From: Candidatus Corynebacterium avicola
GTDB lineage: Bacteria; Actinomycetota; Actinomycetes; Mycobacteriales; Mycobacteriaceae
Direction of reading: 5' to 3'
Length of the DNA stretch: 44,611 nt
Assembly: GCA_019114135.1 (NCBI GenBank)
Contig: DXGC01000107.1
Location: 1 to 44,611, forward strand
Position 1 is the stretch's first letter, and every line of letters begins with the position of its first letter. The notes under the pieces were generated by a model. That model was given only the letters and a program-made list of their open reading frames with translations. It made no database searches and was not told the origin of the DNA. The translations under genes and the position numbers were made by a program. This document shows, in pieces, positions 33,401 to 42,000 of the stretch.

Positions 33401-34509
33401 TCGATCACCGGGAGCGCAACATCGGAGAGGTCGATCCGGATCGTGGCGCCGCGCAGGCGGGACGAATTGAGGTGCAGGTAGGCCAGCAGATTGCCGCTGA
33501 CCAGATCTCCTGTCGTGTCAAGTGCGCTAACCAACCAGTCGAGGAAATCCTGGGCCCCTGCCTCAAGCAGGGCATCCATCAACCCGGAGCTGCGGGCGTT
33601 GCCGAAGAAGGCGTCCACGTCGTCGTCCGTCGCATGCCGGTAGCCGGCCGGGGCACGGAAGGTGCCGAACAGGGCGGCGAGCAGGGACGGATGCTTCTTC
33701 AGCTTCTTCGCCGCGGCTGCCCGGAAGGACATCTCCGCTTTGTCCAGGCCGGGGGTGTCCTTCACGAGCGTGATGAACTCGGCGGTGACGGCGTCTGGCT
33801 TCTTGCCTGCTGCCTTACCGGCACGAACCAAGTCGGTGAGGACGGCGGAGTAGGGCGGGTTGCCGCCGGGGAGCCTCTCCGCGTTGAGGTCGAGGAGGAA
33901 GCGGTACGTCGCGATCAGCGCGTCCGGGTCATCTCCGGCGCGAGTGACCGCGGCCTTCGATTCGGCAGTGAGGTCCTTCGCTCCGACGACGCCGCGCTCA
34001 GCGAACTCGAGGAAGACTGTGCGGTGCCGGTCCGGGTCGACGGGGAGACTGTACTCAGCCTCGATGCGGCGTGCCTGGCCGAACCAGCGCTTAGCCGCGG
34101 CGTCCTTCCCCGCGCCGTCGAGGATGCGAGCGAAGTCCTCCAGCAGCGTCGGGAGGAGCTCCGGGTGGGTGCCGACCTCCCGGTCGATGATCCCACTGAT
34201 CCGGTGCTCAGCTTTCTGCACTCCTTTGCGGGCGTTCTTCCTGACCCAGTCCAGGTCGTCAGCGATTCTCAGCGCGTGCGCGGTGATGTCGGGGTTCTGC
34301 AGGATCGGCCACTCGGGGAAACCTACGGCACGGGCGGTGGTCGTTCCGACAACGTCGGGGTCCCCGGCAGTAAGTCCCAGGTGAGAGACCGTCTGCTCCA
34401 CGACCGGGACGAGAGGTTCGGCGGCGAGCCGGACGACGGTGCGCTGCCCCAGTAACTCCCCGGTGACCGGGACGGCGACAAGTGGTGACCGGCGGTCAAG
34501 GGTGGTCAT
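30250..34509 (-). CDS. Giant uncharacterised protein of a MolR/DUF4132-type locus, 3' frameshifted
   Basis: The frame encodes 1,419 residues, but the last 110 or so (after about PEEFTPVAGED) are low-quality Pro/Ser/Arg-rich shadow sequence, while the next frame carries a natural continuation. The intended product is therefore about 1,580 residues, ending at 29759. Residues 1-540 are mostly helical, like repeats (e.g. HPELLPTLLEDFARILDGAG). About 560-800 is beta-rich with Trp/Gly turns, perhaps a propeller. About 830-1310 is mixed. No ATPase, nuclease or membrane motif was recognised. The ATG overlaps the stop of the DUF4132-like gene (ATGA), so both are one operon. The break is most likely at a run of five Cs (30564-30568), either a mutation or a sequencing error. 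Confidence 0.7.
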   Translation of the reverse strand: MTTLDRRSPLVAVPVTGELLGQRTVVRLAAEPLVPVVEQTVSHLGLTAGDPDVVGTTTARAVGFPEWPILQNPDITAHALRIADDLDWVRKNARKGVQKAEHRISGIIDREVGTHPELLPTLLEDFARILDGAGKDAAAKRWFGQARRIEAEYSLPVDPDRHRTVFLEFAERGVVGAKDLTAESKAAVTRAGDDPDALIATYRFLLDLNAERLPGGNPPYSAVLTDLVRAGKAAGKKPDAVTAEFITLVKDTPGLDKAEMSFRAAAAKKLKKHPSLLAALFGTFRAPAGYRHATDDDVDAFFGNARSSGLMDALLEAGAQDFLDWLVSALDTTGDLVSGNLLAYLHLNSSRLRGATIRIDLSDVALPVIDALEQAGVVWEITGTGTTTLHNFAWGLHWLNNPKDRRSAPTRVSDPVVDAVAANPFLIEALVCDLGAAQGVQLLKPLVAFSNAALARALTPHLISALTRELTDGDAGVTVPHLTAMRSTARRILDAEPPAADVRRLSDAFTLTTSEVLAANLRLGLLQEYTWPELETHLSWWDATLGDGGKAPALQLRESSPGVIARFGDELVAVEGEQTLAVTQGQVGDFPLLRAGYFRETDGDVRVLAVTEKGGIKWDDGSTAVCADPPRHQDRQEGLSLPVTGGRLYGSGVIATGATQIVWPAGVVESTGERTWRATSGYGAPRPEKVDPATGEDIGTQAWSDLPSIHLEKEASPNSWGMGVRPGDSWCIPCPDSDILPVHDGVVCVATTLGAKNSQVVVGDARSSVRSCWVRPGAGGGGDWAPLHLNGRTIMVSTHRKLRWPGAGSGDAVEPTPSLDARGNATWQVSLPYPAWANLRVRSQDASAALRAATADAVTPLIDAFGDDPGMELPSLAHLEFDNRDVAAVHHDHRSIDARCRPGSPAMTAAASMLGTDDPALCAGVVQTAALVIHEMTEIRSLVTSFCVPESGDLCREEVEQGAQTSEPSRSAWRPRHPDPEPAEITDARRQMQELDDVLAGTPGDRYGPWRWPFTVGFEKASVVWARGPFVTDAERSAVAVVLRHIAESIETDRWRRTAIDWSLKTVPATKKRSGGEAWDDPEDKENSTHLIILGKPEVPGDGNFAVNHVLADLPDTEALPDTLLGSPLCGAPELCRNLGIDPALTGDDLVAAADRLDDLNVGAQDTPVPDSQLVTQLVTRLPLTPAAATMLLAGAYHPHHTIIPTRHNEETSESQQFRRAAAKTLGISATEVSPALTLLQALDPELLLTLLAASFDGITAVEKVLDAEEPLKVTLTDRVVGLLDMTWPHHREGLADLRRITQPLAPEEFTPVAGEDPSSILPRVQTHSASFSACPGTLTTGQWMPRNCPAILPISWRFWPPPPIRNPTGPGDPTSSYRSPVWSRTPGTPAWSSTTWTPRMSCRRVQQPPFMPESSHPG

Positions 34510-35456
34510 TCGTTACCCTCCGAGTCTTCGATGGTTCGGCCGGAGTAGACGAACTCGGCCATGCGGATTCCCTCTGACCAAGCGACGGGTCCGACTTCTA
34601 CCGGGTCCAGGCGTCCGGCTCCAGGGCTGACGAAGTTCAGGTCATCGATCGTCCCCTCATCGAACGGGTTACCGCAGTCGATGGAAAGGACGGCAAAGAC
34701 GGTGGTGGCGGTGGCAGACGGGGCATCGACGGAGACCAGCTCATTCACCCGGAGGCTGACCTCGAAGCGCGTGGTCTCGTAGCCGGCGCCCTTGCTCCTC
34801 CCCATGAGGACCGTGCCCTGTTCGTAACGGGCACCGGCGTACCGGGTGAGCGCCTCGCGGCGTCCTTCCGTGGTGTCCGGCTTGTGATGGACTTCGCGGA
34901 ACAATTGGTCCGTGCCCTGGGTGACGCCGAGCTCGACCGCGAACTCCCGCCAGTCGTCGATGTCCTCGATGAGGACCGGGTGCGGGACGGTGACGGTCGT
35001 TTGAATTCCGTCTGGGGTGGTTACGGGGATGATGGTCGTCTCCCCGTCGAGGTCGACGAGGCGCAGGGCATGCTCGTCGGCATCGCGGAGCAAACCGGTG
35101 ATCTGCTGTTCTGCCGTTCCCGGATTGGACGCCTGAACGACGAGGTCCTTGACGTACTTCTGCCAGGACGGGTCGACCCACACGGCGGCAAGCAGTGCCA
35201 CAGCCACCTGTTCCCCCGACAGGAACCAGCCACGGACGGTGTCCGCACAACTTCGTTCATGCTGGGTGAGCCAGGTCGCCAGAGCATCCAGCTGCAGGTA
35301 TTCGTCGGTCTTCTTCACCTTCGCGGGAACGCTCTTCAGGTCCTTGCCCTTGGAGTTGCGAGCGCGGACCGTGGTGCCATCGAGTGCGAGGGTGTAGTCG
35401 CCGGCAGGTGTCCAGTGCAGGTCAATGCTGTCGGATTGCGCAGTAGGAGAGGTCAC
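34506..35456 (-). CDS. DUF4132/MolR-like protein
   Basis: About 316 residues from GTG 35456; ATG 35480 adds 8 residues. The C-terminal half has the DUF4132 pattern: HPVLIEDIDDWREFAVELGV, then DQLFREVHHKP and a run of alternating strands (RFEVSLRVNELV). DUF4132 is the C-terminal domain of E. coli MolR/YehI, a protein encoded beside MoxR-type ATPase, VWA and SWIM genes. The N-terminal half (LQLDALATWLTQHERSCADT) is helical. It is translationally coupled to the giant gene downstream. Function unknown; the assignment is by motif only. Confidence 0.65.
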   Translation of the reverse strand: MTSPTAQSDSIDLHWTPAGDYTLALDGTTVRARNSKGKDLKSVPAKVKKTDEYLQLDALATWLTQHERSCADTVRGWFLSGEQVAVALLAAVWVDPSWQKYVKDLVVQASNPGTAEQQITGLLRDADEHALRLVDLDGETTIIPVTTPDGIQTTVTVPHPVLIEDIDDWREFAVELGVTQGTDQLFREVHHKPDTTEGRREALTRYAGARYEQGTVLMGRSKGAGYETTRFEVSLRVNELVSVDAPSATATTVFAVLSIDCGNPFDEGTIDDLNFVSPGAGRLDPVEVGPVAWSEGIRMAEFVYSGRTIEDSEGNE

Positions 35457-35543
35457 GCACACCAGTGAACCAGACCTCATCCTCTGCCGTCAGCGTGGTG
35501 GCCGAACTGCGTGGCACACGGACTCTGCCACCCAGGTGTCCTC

Positions 35544-35549
35544 TACGAT
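35544..35549 (+). promoter_or_regulatory. -10 box (TACGAT) of the kinase gene
   Basis: TACGAT ends 7 nt before ATG 35557, giving a leaderless start. The promoter lies in the gap to the divergent DUF4132-like gene. Confidence 0.55.
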
Positions 35550-35556
35550 TGGGGCT

Positions 35557-36369
35557 ATGACAAACTCCACCACTCCCCCGATCGCCTTCGTCATCGCCGG
35601 CTCCGAGGCCACCGGTGGCGCCGGCATCCAGGTCGACCTGAAGACCTTCCAGCAGCTCGGTGTCTACGGTGTCGGTGCCCTGTCCTGCATCGTCGCCTTC
35701 GACCCGAACAACGGTTGGGGTCACCGTTTCCACCCGGTGGACCAGGAGATCATCGCCGAGCAGTTCGAGGCTGCCCTGGCGACCCATGCTCCGGAGGACA
35801 TGCACACCGCCAAGGTCGGCATGCTGGGCACCCCGGCAACCATCGAGGCCGCCGCGGCCAAGCTCTCCGAGCGGAACTGGAAGAACCTCGTCGTCGACCC
35901 GGTGCTGATCTGCAAGGGCCAGGAGCCCGGTGCGGCACTGGACACCGACAACGCCCTCAAGGAGAAGATCCTGCCGCTGGCCTCCGTGGTGACCCCGAAC
36001 GTCTTCGAGTCCAAGAGCCTGTCCGGCATGGACGACATCGAGACCGTCGAGGACCTCGAGGAAGCCGCCAAGCGCATCGGCGAGAAGGTCCCCTACGTGC
36101 TCGCGAAGGGTGGCGTGGAGCTGCCGGGTAAGGACGCCGTGGACGTCCTGTGGGACGGCCACGAGATCACCCGTTTCCCCGTCCCGAAGATCGGCGAGCA
36201 GCGCGTCTCCGGTGCCGGCTGCACCGTTGCCGCCGCGGTCACGGCAGAGCTCGCCAAGGGCACGGATGTCGCTACCGCCGTTCAGGTCGCCAAGGACCTG
36301 GTCACCCGTGGTATCCAACAGCGGGTGTCGGCCAACACCCCCTTCGACACCGTCTGGCAGGGCGCGTAA
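35557..36369 (+). CDS. ThiD/PdxK-type vitamin kinase (dual-cysteine class)
   Basis: A 270-residue ribokinase-superfamily kinase. The N-terminal GSEATGGAGIQVDLKTFQQL is shared by hydroxymethylpyrimidine (phosphate) kinases and pyridoxal kinases. The usual catalytic Asp region reads SGAGCTVAAA with Cys 222, and a second Cys 119 sits in DPVLICKG. This pair of cysteines characterises the ThiD-like pyridoxal kinases of some Gram-positives, which use a hemithioacetal mechanism. Pyridoxal kinase is therefore favoured over, or in addition to, HMP kinase. It lies between the DUF4132 and SWIM genes, but with its own promoter, so it need not belong to that system. Confidence 0.82.
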   Translation: MTNSTTPPIAFVIAGSEATGGAGIQVDLKTFQQLGVYGVGALSCIVAFDPNNGWGHRFHPVDQEIIAEQFEAALATHAPEDMHTAKVGMLGTPATIEAAAAKLSERNWKNLVVDPVLICKGQEPGAALDTDNALKEKILPLASVVTPNVFESKSLSGMDDIETVEDLEEAAKRIGEKVPYVLAKGGVELPGKDAVDVLWDGHEITRFPVPKIGEQRVSGAGCTVAAAVTAELAKGTDVATAVQVAKDLVTRGIQQRVSANTPFDTVWQGA

Positions 36370-36428
36370 ACACCGTCGCCCCTAGAGTCAATCCAGGTAG
36401 TCCCGGCGAAGAGACCGGTCGAACCAGA

Positions 36429-37898
36429 TCATCGGGATGATAACTCCACAGCATTCCTGGACCTGTAAACCCACAGTGGCAGCACACGGTGGACGTCGAC
36501 CGTGAGATTGCGCAGAAGCTCCCCGGCCAGCGGGGCACCGTTGCGTTCGCACCAGGCTGCGTCCCGGATCCGGGAGGCCGTGTCCAACGACCTCGCCCCA
36601 CCGAAGACGAGGAGTTCCAGCCACTCGAACAATCTTCCAGCGGGGGTCGGCACCACCTTCTCGGCCAGCGGGGCGACCGGGGCGTCATCGGAGTCCGGAC
36701 CATCGTCGACGGTCTCTTCGCCTCGGACGCGGTCGAGTCCGGGGTAGACCACACCGTCGGTGAACCAGACGGCGACGATCTCTCCGGCATTAACGACCAG
36801 GGACACCTCGGTGATGGTGTCCTCCCGTAACCGGTTGACCACTCCGTCTACACCACAGGCCCTCGCCGCCCGGGAGAACGCCGCGGAGCCTGAATCAAGG
36901 GTCAGGACTTTTCTGGAGGCGGAGACCACGTGGCCGGTCAGGACACGCTCCGGCACCGCCGTCCGAACGGTATCAAGGTCGACCTTCCCGCCGAGCGCGG
37001 CGCGCACCTCACGCCCGGATCCGAGCCGTCCGTCCTCGGAGACGGTCCCCGCAGACACCAGGATTCGCCGACGGGCCAGTTCCGACAGTGACGATCTGAT
37101 GTCACCGATGCCCGCCGGCCCGTGCCAGATCCTCGGTACGTCCGGCCTTCCCCCTGGTGGTGTCCGACCGAGCGTGTAGATCCCTTCCGGTCCATGGAGC
37201 TGCACCGAAGCCCCGGCGAATCCCGAGTCCGTGAGCACCGGTTCCGCGCCGATCGGCAGCATCATCGCCGAGCCCAGATCTCCGTATATCCTCCTACCGG
37301 TGCCCACGGCGTCCGGGGCTCCGCGCAGCAGAAGGTGGCAGGTCAGCAGAGACTCCGCCACCGACCTGGTCACCGAGGAACGGTTGACCGGACGGCCCTC
37401 CCGCAACTCGGTGGCGGCAGTGACGACACCGGTGAGGGCGCGGTCCAACCGATGCAACCGGGCGGCCCGGACCTGCTGCAGACTCGCGGCCAGTGCCATC
37501 ACATGGTGCAGTGGCAGGTCAGTCATGCCGTGGCGCAGGACCATCGTCAGTTCGTCGAGGACCCTCCCCACCAGTTCCGTGTCCACGCGTTTCGTTGTGG
37601 GGGCGGGGGCACCAACCTGCATGATCTGCGGTGCGCTCGCCGCGTCCGCATGCTCCCCGCGGTCCGCCTCGGCCGGGCTGTTCGGGGCGGTGAGACAGAC
37701 CGCGCCGACATGGGCGCACCGGGGAGAGAGCGCACAGGTACAGGTCAGGTCGTCCAGCGACACAGTTTCGGTGCCGACGGACACCGTCCCATCGGCAGCC
37801 TCGCTCTCCTCGCCTACCTCGAGGGTTCCTGCCCGACGACGCAGCCGGGGCGGCAGCGCGGCGAGGCGTTCGGCGGCCAGCGAAGGATCGACGGTCAT
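36429..37898 (-). CDS. SWIM zinc-finger protein
   Basis: A 489-residue protein from ATG 37898. The SWIM motif C-x-C-x5-C-x-H is CTCALSPRCAH near residue 52-62. Typical flanking (VSLDDLTCTC) precedes it. The remaining 400 residues are helical and strand mixed with no catalytic motif, as in YehQ-like proteins. SWIM fingers bind DNA or protein. TAATTT 7 nt before the ATG supports the start. It is divergent from the AAA gene with only 33 bp between starts, so both probably act in one system. Confidence 0.88.
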   Translation of the reverse strand: MTVDPSLAAERLAALPPRLRRRAGTLEVGEESEAADGTVSVGTETVSLDDLTCTCALSPRCAHVGAVCLTAPNSPAEADRGEHADAASAPQIMQVGAPAPTTKRVDTELVGRVLDELTMVLRHGMTDLPLHHVMALAASLQQVRAARLHRLDRALTGVVTAATELREGRPVNRSSVTRSVAESLLTCHLLLRGAPDAVGTGRRIYGDLGSAMMLPIGAEPVLTDSGFAGASVQLHGPEGIYTLGRTPPGGRPDVPRIWHGPAGIGDIRSSLSELARRRILVSAGTVSEDGRLGSGREVRAALGGKVDLDTVRTAVPERVLTGHVVSASRKVLTLDSGSAAFSRAARACGVDGVVNRLREDTITEVSLVVNAGEIVAVWFTDGVVYPGLDRVRGEETVDDGPDSDDAPVAPLAEKVVPTPAGRLFEWLELLVFGGARSLDTASRIRDAAWCERNGAPLAGELLRNLTVDVHRVLPLWVYRSRNAVELSSR

Positions 37899-37905
37899 GC
37901 CGCCC

Positions 37906-37923
37906 AAATTACCCGCCTACAAT
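37906..37923. promoter_or_regulatory. Back-to-back -10 boxes of the SWIM and AAA genes
   Basis: Minus-strand TAATTT (37906-37911) is 7 nt from ATG 37898, and plus-strand TACAAT (37918-37923) is 8 nt from GTG 37932. The boxes are 6 bp apart, so each promoter's -35 region lies inside the other's coding start. Confidence 0.5.
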
Positions 37924-37931
37924 CGGTTGTC

Positions 37932-39092
37932 GTGAAGACCGACTCCACCGCCATTGACAATCACCAGGCGCAGCGTCCCACCGCCGAGTCCCGCTACGCC
38001 GAAGAACTCGCAGTGCTCGCCGCGCTCGAGGGCCCACGTCCGCCCGGGTGGAGGCTGACCCCACGCGCCGTCGTCGACTTCATCTGCGGCACCGGTACCG
38101 GCGACGCCGTGGCGGTTGAACCGAAGTTCGTCGGCGACCGCCGACTCGTCGAACGCTGCGTGGTGACTCTCGCCGGTTCTCGTGGTTTGCTGCTCGTCGG
38201 GGAACCGGGCACGGCGAAGTCGATGCTCTCCGAGCTCCTCGCCGCCGCGGTGAGCGGCACCAGCGAACTGACGGTCCAGGGCAGCGCCGGCACCACCGAG
38301 GACCAGCTACGGTACGGCTGGAACTACGGCATGCTGCTGGCGTCGGGGCCCAGCGAGCAGGCACTGGTTCCCTCACCGGTGATGACGGCGATGCGGACCG
38401 GTCAGGTGGTGCGCATCGAGGAGATCACCCGGTGCCTCCCGGAGATCCAGGACGCCATCGTCCCGCTTCTGTCCGAGCGGCGCCTCGCTGTGCCGGAGCT
38501 CGGTGCTTTCTCGGTGGAGGCCGCCCCCGGGTTCTGCGTGATCGGGACGGCGAACCTGCGGGACAAGGGTGTCTCTGAGATGTCGGCGGCGCTGAAACGA
38601 CGGTTCAGTTTCGAGGCGGTCGACCCCATCCCCGACCGCGACCTGGAGATCGATCTGGTCACCCGACAGACCAGCGACGCCCTCATCGCCGCGGGGCTTC
38701 CCGACTCCGTCGACGGGCCATTGGTCGATGCCCTGGTCACGGTGATGCGTGACCTGCGACGGGGAGTCACCGATGAGGGCTGGGCGGTGGAGCGTCCTTC
38801 CACCGTCATGTCCACTGCGGAGACCGTGGCGATCTCCCAGTCCTTGGCCCTGTCCGCGGCTTTCTTCCCACCGGCGGACGCGACTGCGGGCGCCGCGTCG
38901 CTGTTGCCCGGTCACCTGCTGGGTGCGGTGCGCAAGGACGACGACAAGGACGCCGCCCGCCTGCAGGCCTACTGGGACGCCACGGTGCGACGCCGTGCCG
39001 GTGAAAACGGGGACGGGAACGACCAGAGTGGGCGGGACGACGCACACCTGTGGCGGCGCATGTGGGACCACCGCGGGGACCTGCAGGAGTGA
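37932..39092 (+). CDS. MoxR-type AAA+ ATPase
   Basis: A 386-residue AAA+ ATPase. Walker A is GEPGTAKS in LLLVGEPGTAKSMLSE. The Walker B region reads VVRIEEITRCLPEIQDAI. Sensor 1 is GTANLRDKG, and AALKRRFSFE carries the arginine finger region. MoxR ATPases act as hexameric chaperones with VWA partners, often to load or remodel protein complexes. GTG 37932 is taken as start because the frame further upstream is antisense to the SWIM gene and TACAAT lies 8 nt before it. The stop overlaps the GTG of the next gene by 4 bases, coupling the ATPase to its VWA partner. Confidence 0.92.
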   Translation: MKTDSTAIDNHQAQRPTAESRYAEELAVLAALEGPRPPGWRLTPRAVVDFICGTGTGDAVAVEPKFVGDRRLVERCVVTLAGSRGLLLVGEPGTAKSMLSELLAAAVSGTSELTVQGSAGTTEDQLRYGWNYGMLLASGPSEQALVPSPVMTAMRTGQVVRIEEITRCLPEIQDAIVPLLSERRLAVPELGAFSVEAAPGFCVIGTANLRDKGVSEMSAALKRRFSFEAVDPIPDRDLEIDLVTRQTSDALIAAGLPDSVDGPLVDALVTVMRDLRRGVTDEGWAVERPSTVMSTAETVAISQSLALSAAFFPPADATAGAASLLPGHLLGAVRKDDDKDAARLQAYWDATVRRRAGENGDGNDQSGRDDAHLWRRMWDHRGDLQE

Positions 39093-42000
39093 CACCGCCA
39101 GTGGAAGGACCGACAGACACTGGGTGGGAACTCCTCGCAGCCGATCCCGCCGAGGCGGAAGACCTGGTGGTCTTCGGAGTTCGGCACCATTCACCGGCCT
39201 GTACCCGTGCGCTCCTCGAAGCGCTGGTGGAACTGCGCCCGGCCGCTGTCGCCGTGGAGTTCCCGGCGGACCTTGCGGAGCATCTCCCCTGGTTGGGCAA
39301 TGATGGCGTGAAGGCGCCGGTGGCTGTTGCCGCCGCAGTGGACACTGCGGACACCATCGGACGCGGCATGTCCCTGTACCCCTTCGCCGATTTCTCCCCC
39401 GAGCTCGCCGTCATCAGGTGGGCGGTGGCTCATGATGTGCCTGTCCACGCCGTCGACCTCCCGGTAGGCGCAAAGGTGGACGGGGACGAAACCACCGGTA
39501 ACAGCGGCGGAAATGCGGCCGACGTCTCCGACATGATCAGCCAGGACGCCTGGGATGCCCGGGTGGAGACGATGTCGACGGGAGCACCATGGCGCGCTGT
39601 CCGTCGGGCCGCTCTCGCCGTCGGCTACGCGGCGAGGGCCAGCGAACTATCGGGAGGCCCCCGTGATCCTCGGACCAGCGCCCGGGAGGGTCACATGCGC
39701 CAACGCGTCGAGGAGCTGGTGACCCGGCACTCCTCCGACGGCCCGGTGTTCGTCGTCGTCGGGAGTTTCCACGCCGCGTCCCTCATGGGGGAGTTTGATT
39801 CGTCTGGCTCCATGACTGAGCTGGGCGAGTTCAAGGTCTCTCCCGTCACCTCCTCCCTGGTCCCCTACTCCTTCGCCCAGCTCGACAGCCGCAGCGGCTA
39901 CCCCTCCGGGATCCGCGACCCCCGGTGGCGCCAGCTGGTTCTCGGGGTCCCGTCCCCGGAACCCCTGGGACCGGTGGTCACCGGGGTGATCACCGACGTC
40001 GCCCGGGCCCTGCGCAGCTCCGGGCACCCGGCGGGACCTGCGGAGATCGGCGAAGCCGTCCGGGTGGCCAACGGGCTGGCCGCGATCCGCGACCTCCCTG
40101 CCCCGGGACGCGGCGAGGTCCTCGAGGCACTGACCACGGTGCTGGCCCAGGGATCGGTCGCCGGTCATGGCCGTGCCGTGGCGACTGCCCTGCAGCAGGT
40201 CATGGTCGGTGATCGAACCGGGGAGCTCCCGTCGGATGCGCCAGAACCTGCCCTGCTCGCCGCGGTACGCGCGCATGTCGCCGAACTGGGCATGCCGACA
40301 CAGGAACGCTCCGCGGCCAAGGACGTCCGGGTGGAACCCTTCGGCGGACGCACCGGCCTGGCCCGCCACGTGCTGCTGCAGCGTCTCGACGTCCTATCGG
40401 TGCCCTATCTGCTCGACTCCACCGCAGGCACCACCCGGGGCCTTGGGAACCGCAGCTACACGGCCACGGTGTCCTGGCGCGCGCACACCACCGCCGCGCT
40501 CAACCTACTGGGATCCTCGGGGGTGTCTTTGGAACAGGTCACCGAGATGGTGCTGCTGGGCAGGATCTCCGCCGCCGAGGGTGTCCATGCTGTGCTGGAA
40601 GCGGTCGCAGACGCTGCCCGCACCGGTGCCGACAATGCTTTGTGCCGTGCCCTTGACGCACTGGAGCCGCTGGAGGGTTCCCTCGGGTTCAGCGCTGCGG
40701 TCCATGCCACCGAACTCCTCGGTCCGGTGTCGGGGAGCCTGCCTGCCGCGGCACTGCTGTCCGCCGACACCCGCGACCGGTGCGCGGCGACCGCGGCCCA
40801 ACTTGCCGGGGCGGTGGTCCGCGAGGTCCAGGGGGTCGCTGGCAGTGATGACCTGGCAGACGCTCGACTACTGGGACGTACCGCATCCCTGGTCGAGGCC
40901 CACACCACGGAGTTGACCGCGGCACTGCACCGCCTCGTCGACCACGGTTCCCCGTTGATGTCCGGTGCCGCGGTGGCGGTGCTGGACCGAGTGGCGGAAC
41001 CAAGGTGTGGAACAGATTTGGAGCCCCGGATCGGCAGTTGGCTGGACCTCGGCGCCCGCGCAGCGACACGGAAGATCCTGGAACGACGACTGGCGGGGTA
41101 TCTCGCCGGATCTTCGCATACGTGGACCACTTCAGGGGCGGTCGACGGCCTGGTCGACCGGCTCAACGCGGCGCCCGACGACCTCTTTGTTTCGGCACTC
41201 CCCGCCCTGAGGGGTGCCTTCGACACAGTCTCCCCGGCCGAAAGGGAGGACTTCCTCGACCACCTGGCGGCGATGCTCGGCGACCGCCCCGACGGGGACC
41301 TGGACGTCCCGGCGGAGACGATGACGGGCTTCGCCACGATCGATTCGGAGGCCCGCCATAGATTGGCGGCACTCGGGCTGGCGGACGTGCACTTCGCCCC
41401 AGCAACCCGGTGGCGGTTGATCCTCGGCGCAGACCCGGAGGAACTACCGCCGACGGCGTCGCGGATGGCGTCCACTCTCGACGAGCTCTACGGCGATCCC
41501 GGCGCAGATCCGACCGGCGCCACCTCCGGACGCGTCCGGGCAGGACGCCGGGGAAACGGCGGCCGTGGTGGTGACCGACGGATCAGTGTGCGTACCTGGT
41601 CCGGGGACATCGAGGCACTCTTCGGTGCCGACCAGGTCCAGGAGATCCTGGCCACCGCAGCGGAGAAGGGCCGTGCTGATGCACTGCTCGGCCCCGACGG
41701 CACCGGCACCCTCGACCCGGGGTCGGTGCGGCCCTCGGTGGAATTGCTCAGCACCGTACTCGGACTGCGCGGAGCGCTTTCCGAGTCACAGCTGGGGATG
41801 CTGCGTCCCTTGGTGGCCCGCCTGGTCAACGAGTTGACGAAGGAACTGGCGTCCCGGATCACCCCGGTGCTCGCCGGACTGGCCGGTAGCCGACCGACAA
41901 CTCGCCGGACCGGGAGACTCGACCTGCCGGCGACCATCCGCCGCAACCTGCGGCACGTGACCGAGATCGACGGTCGATGCCTCGTCGTCCCGGAGACGCC

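Noticed and set aside
32642..34455. Long plus-strand frames opposite the giant gene
   Set aside because: They lie antisense to the giant gene, whose minus-strand frame runs unbroken through this stretch and is coupled to the DUF4132 gene.
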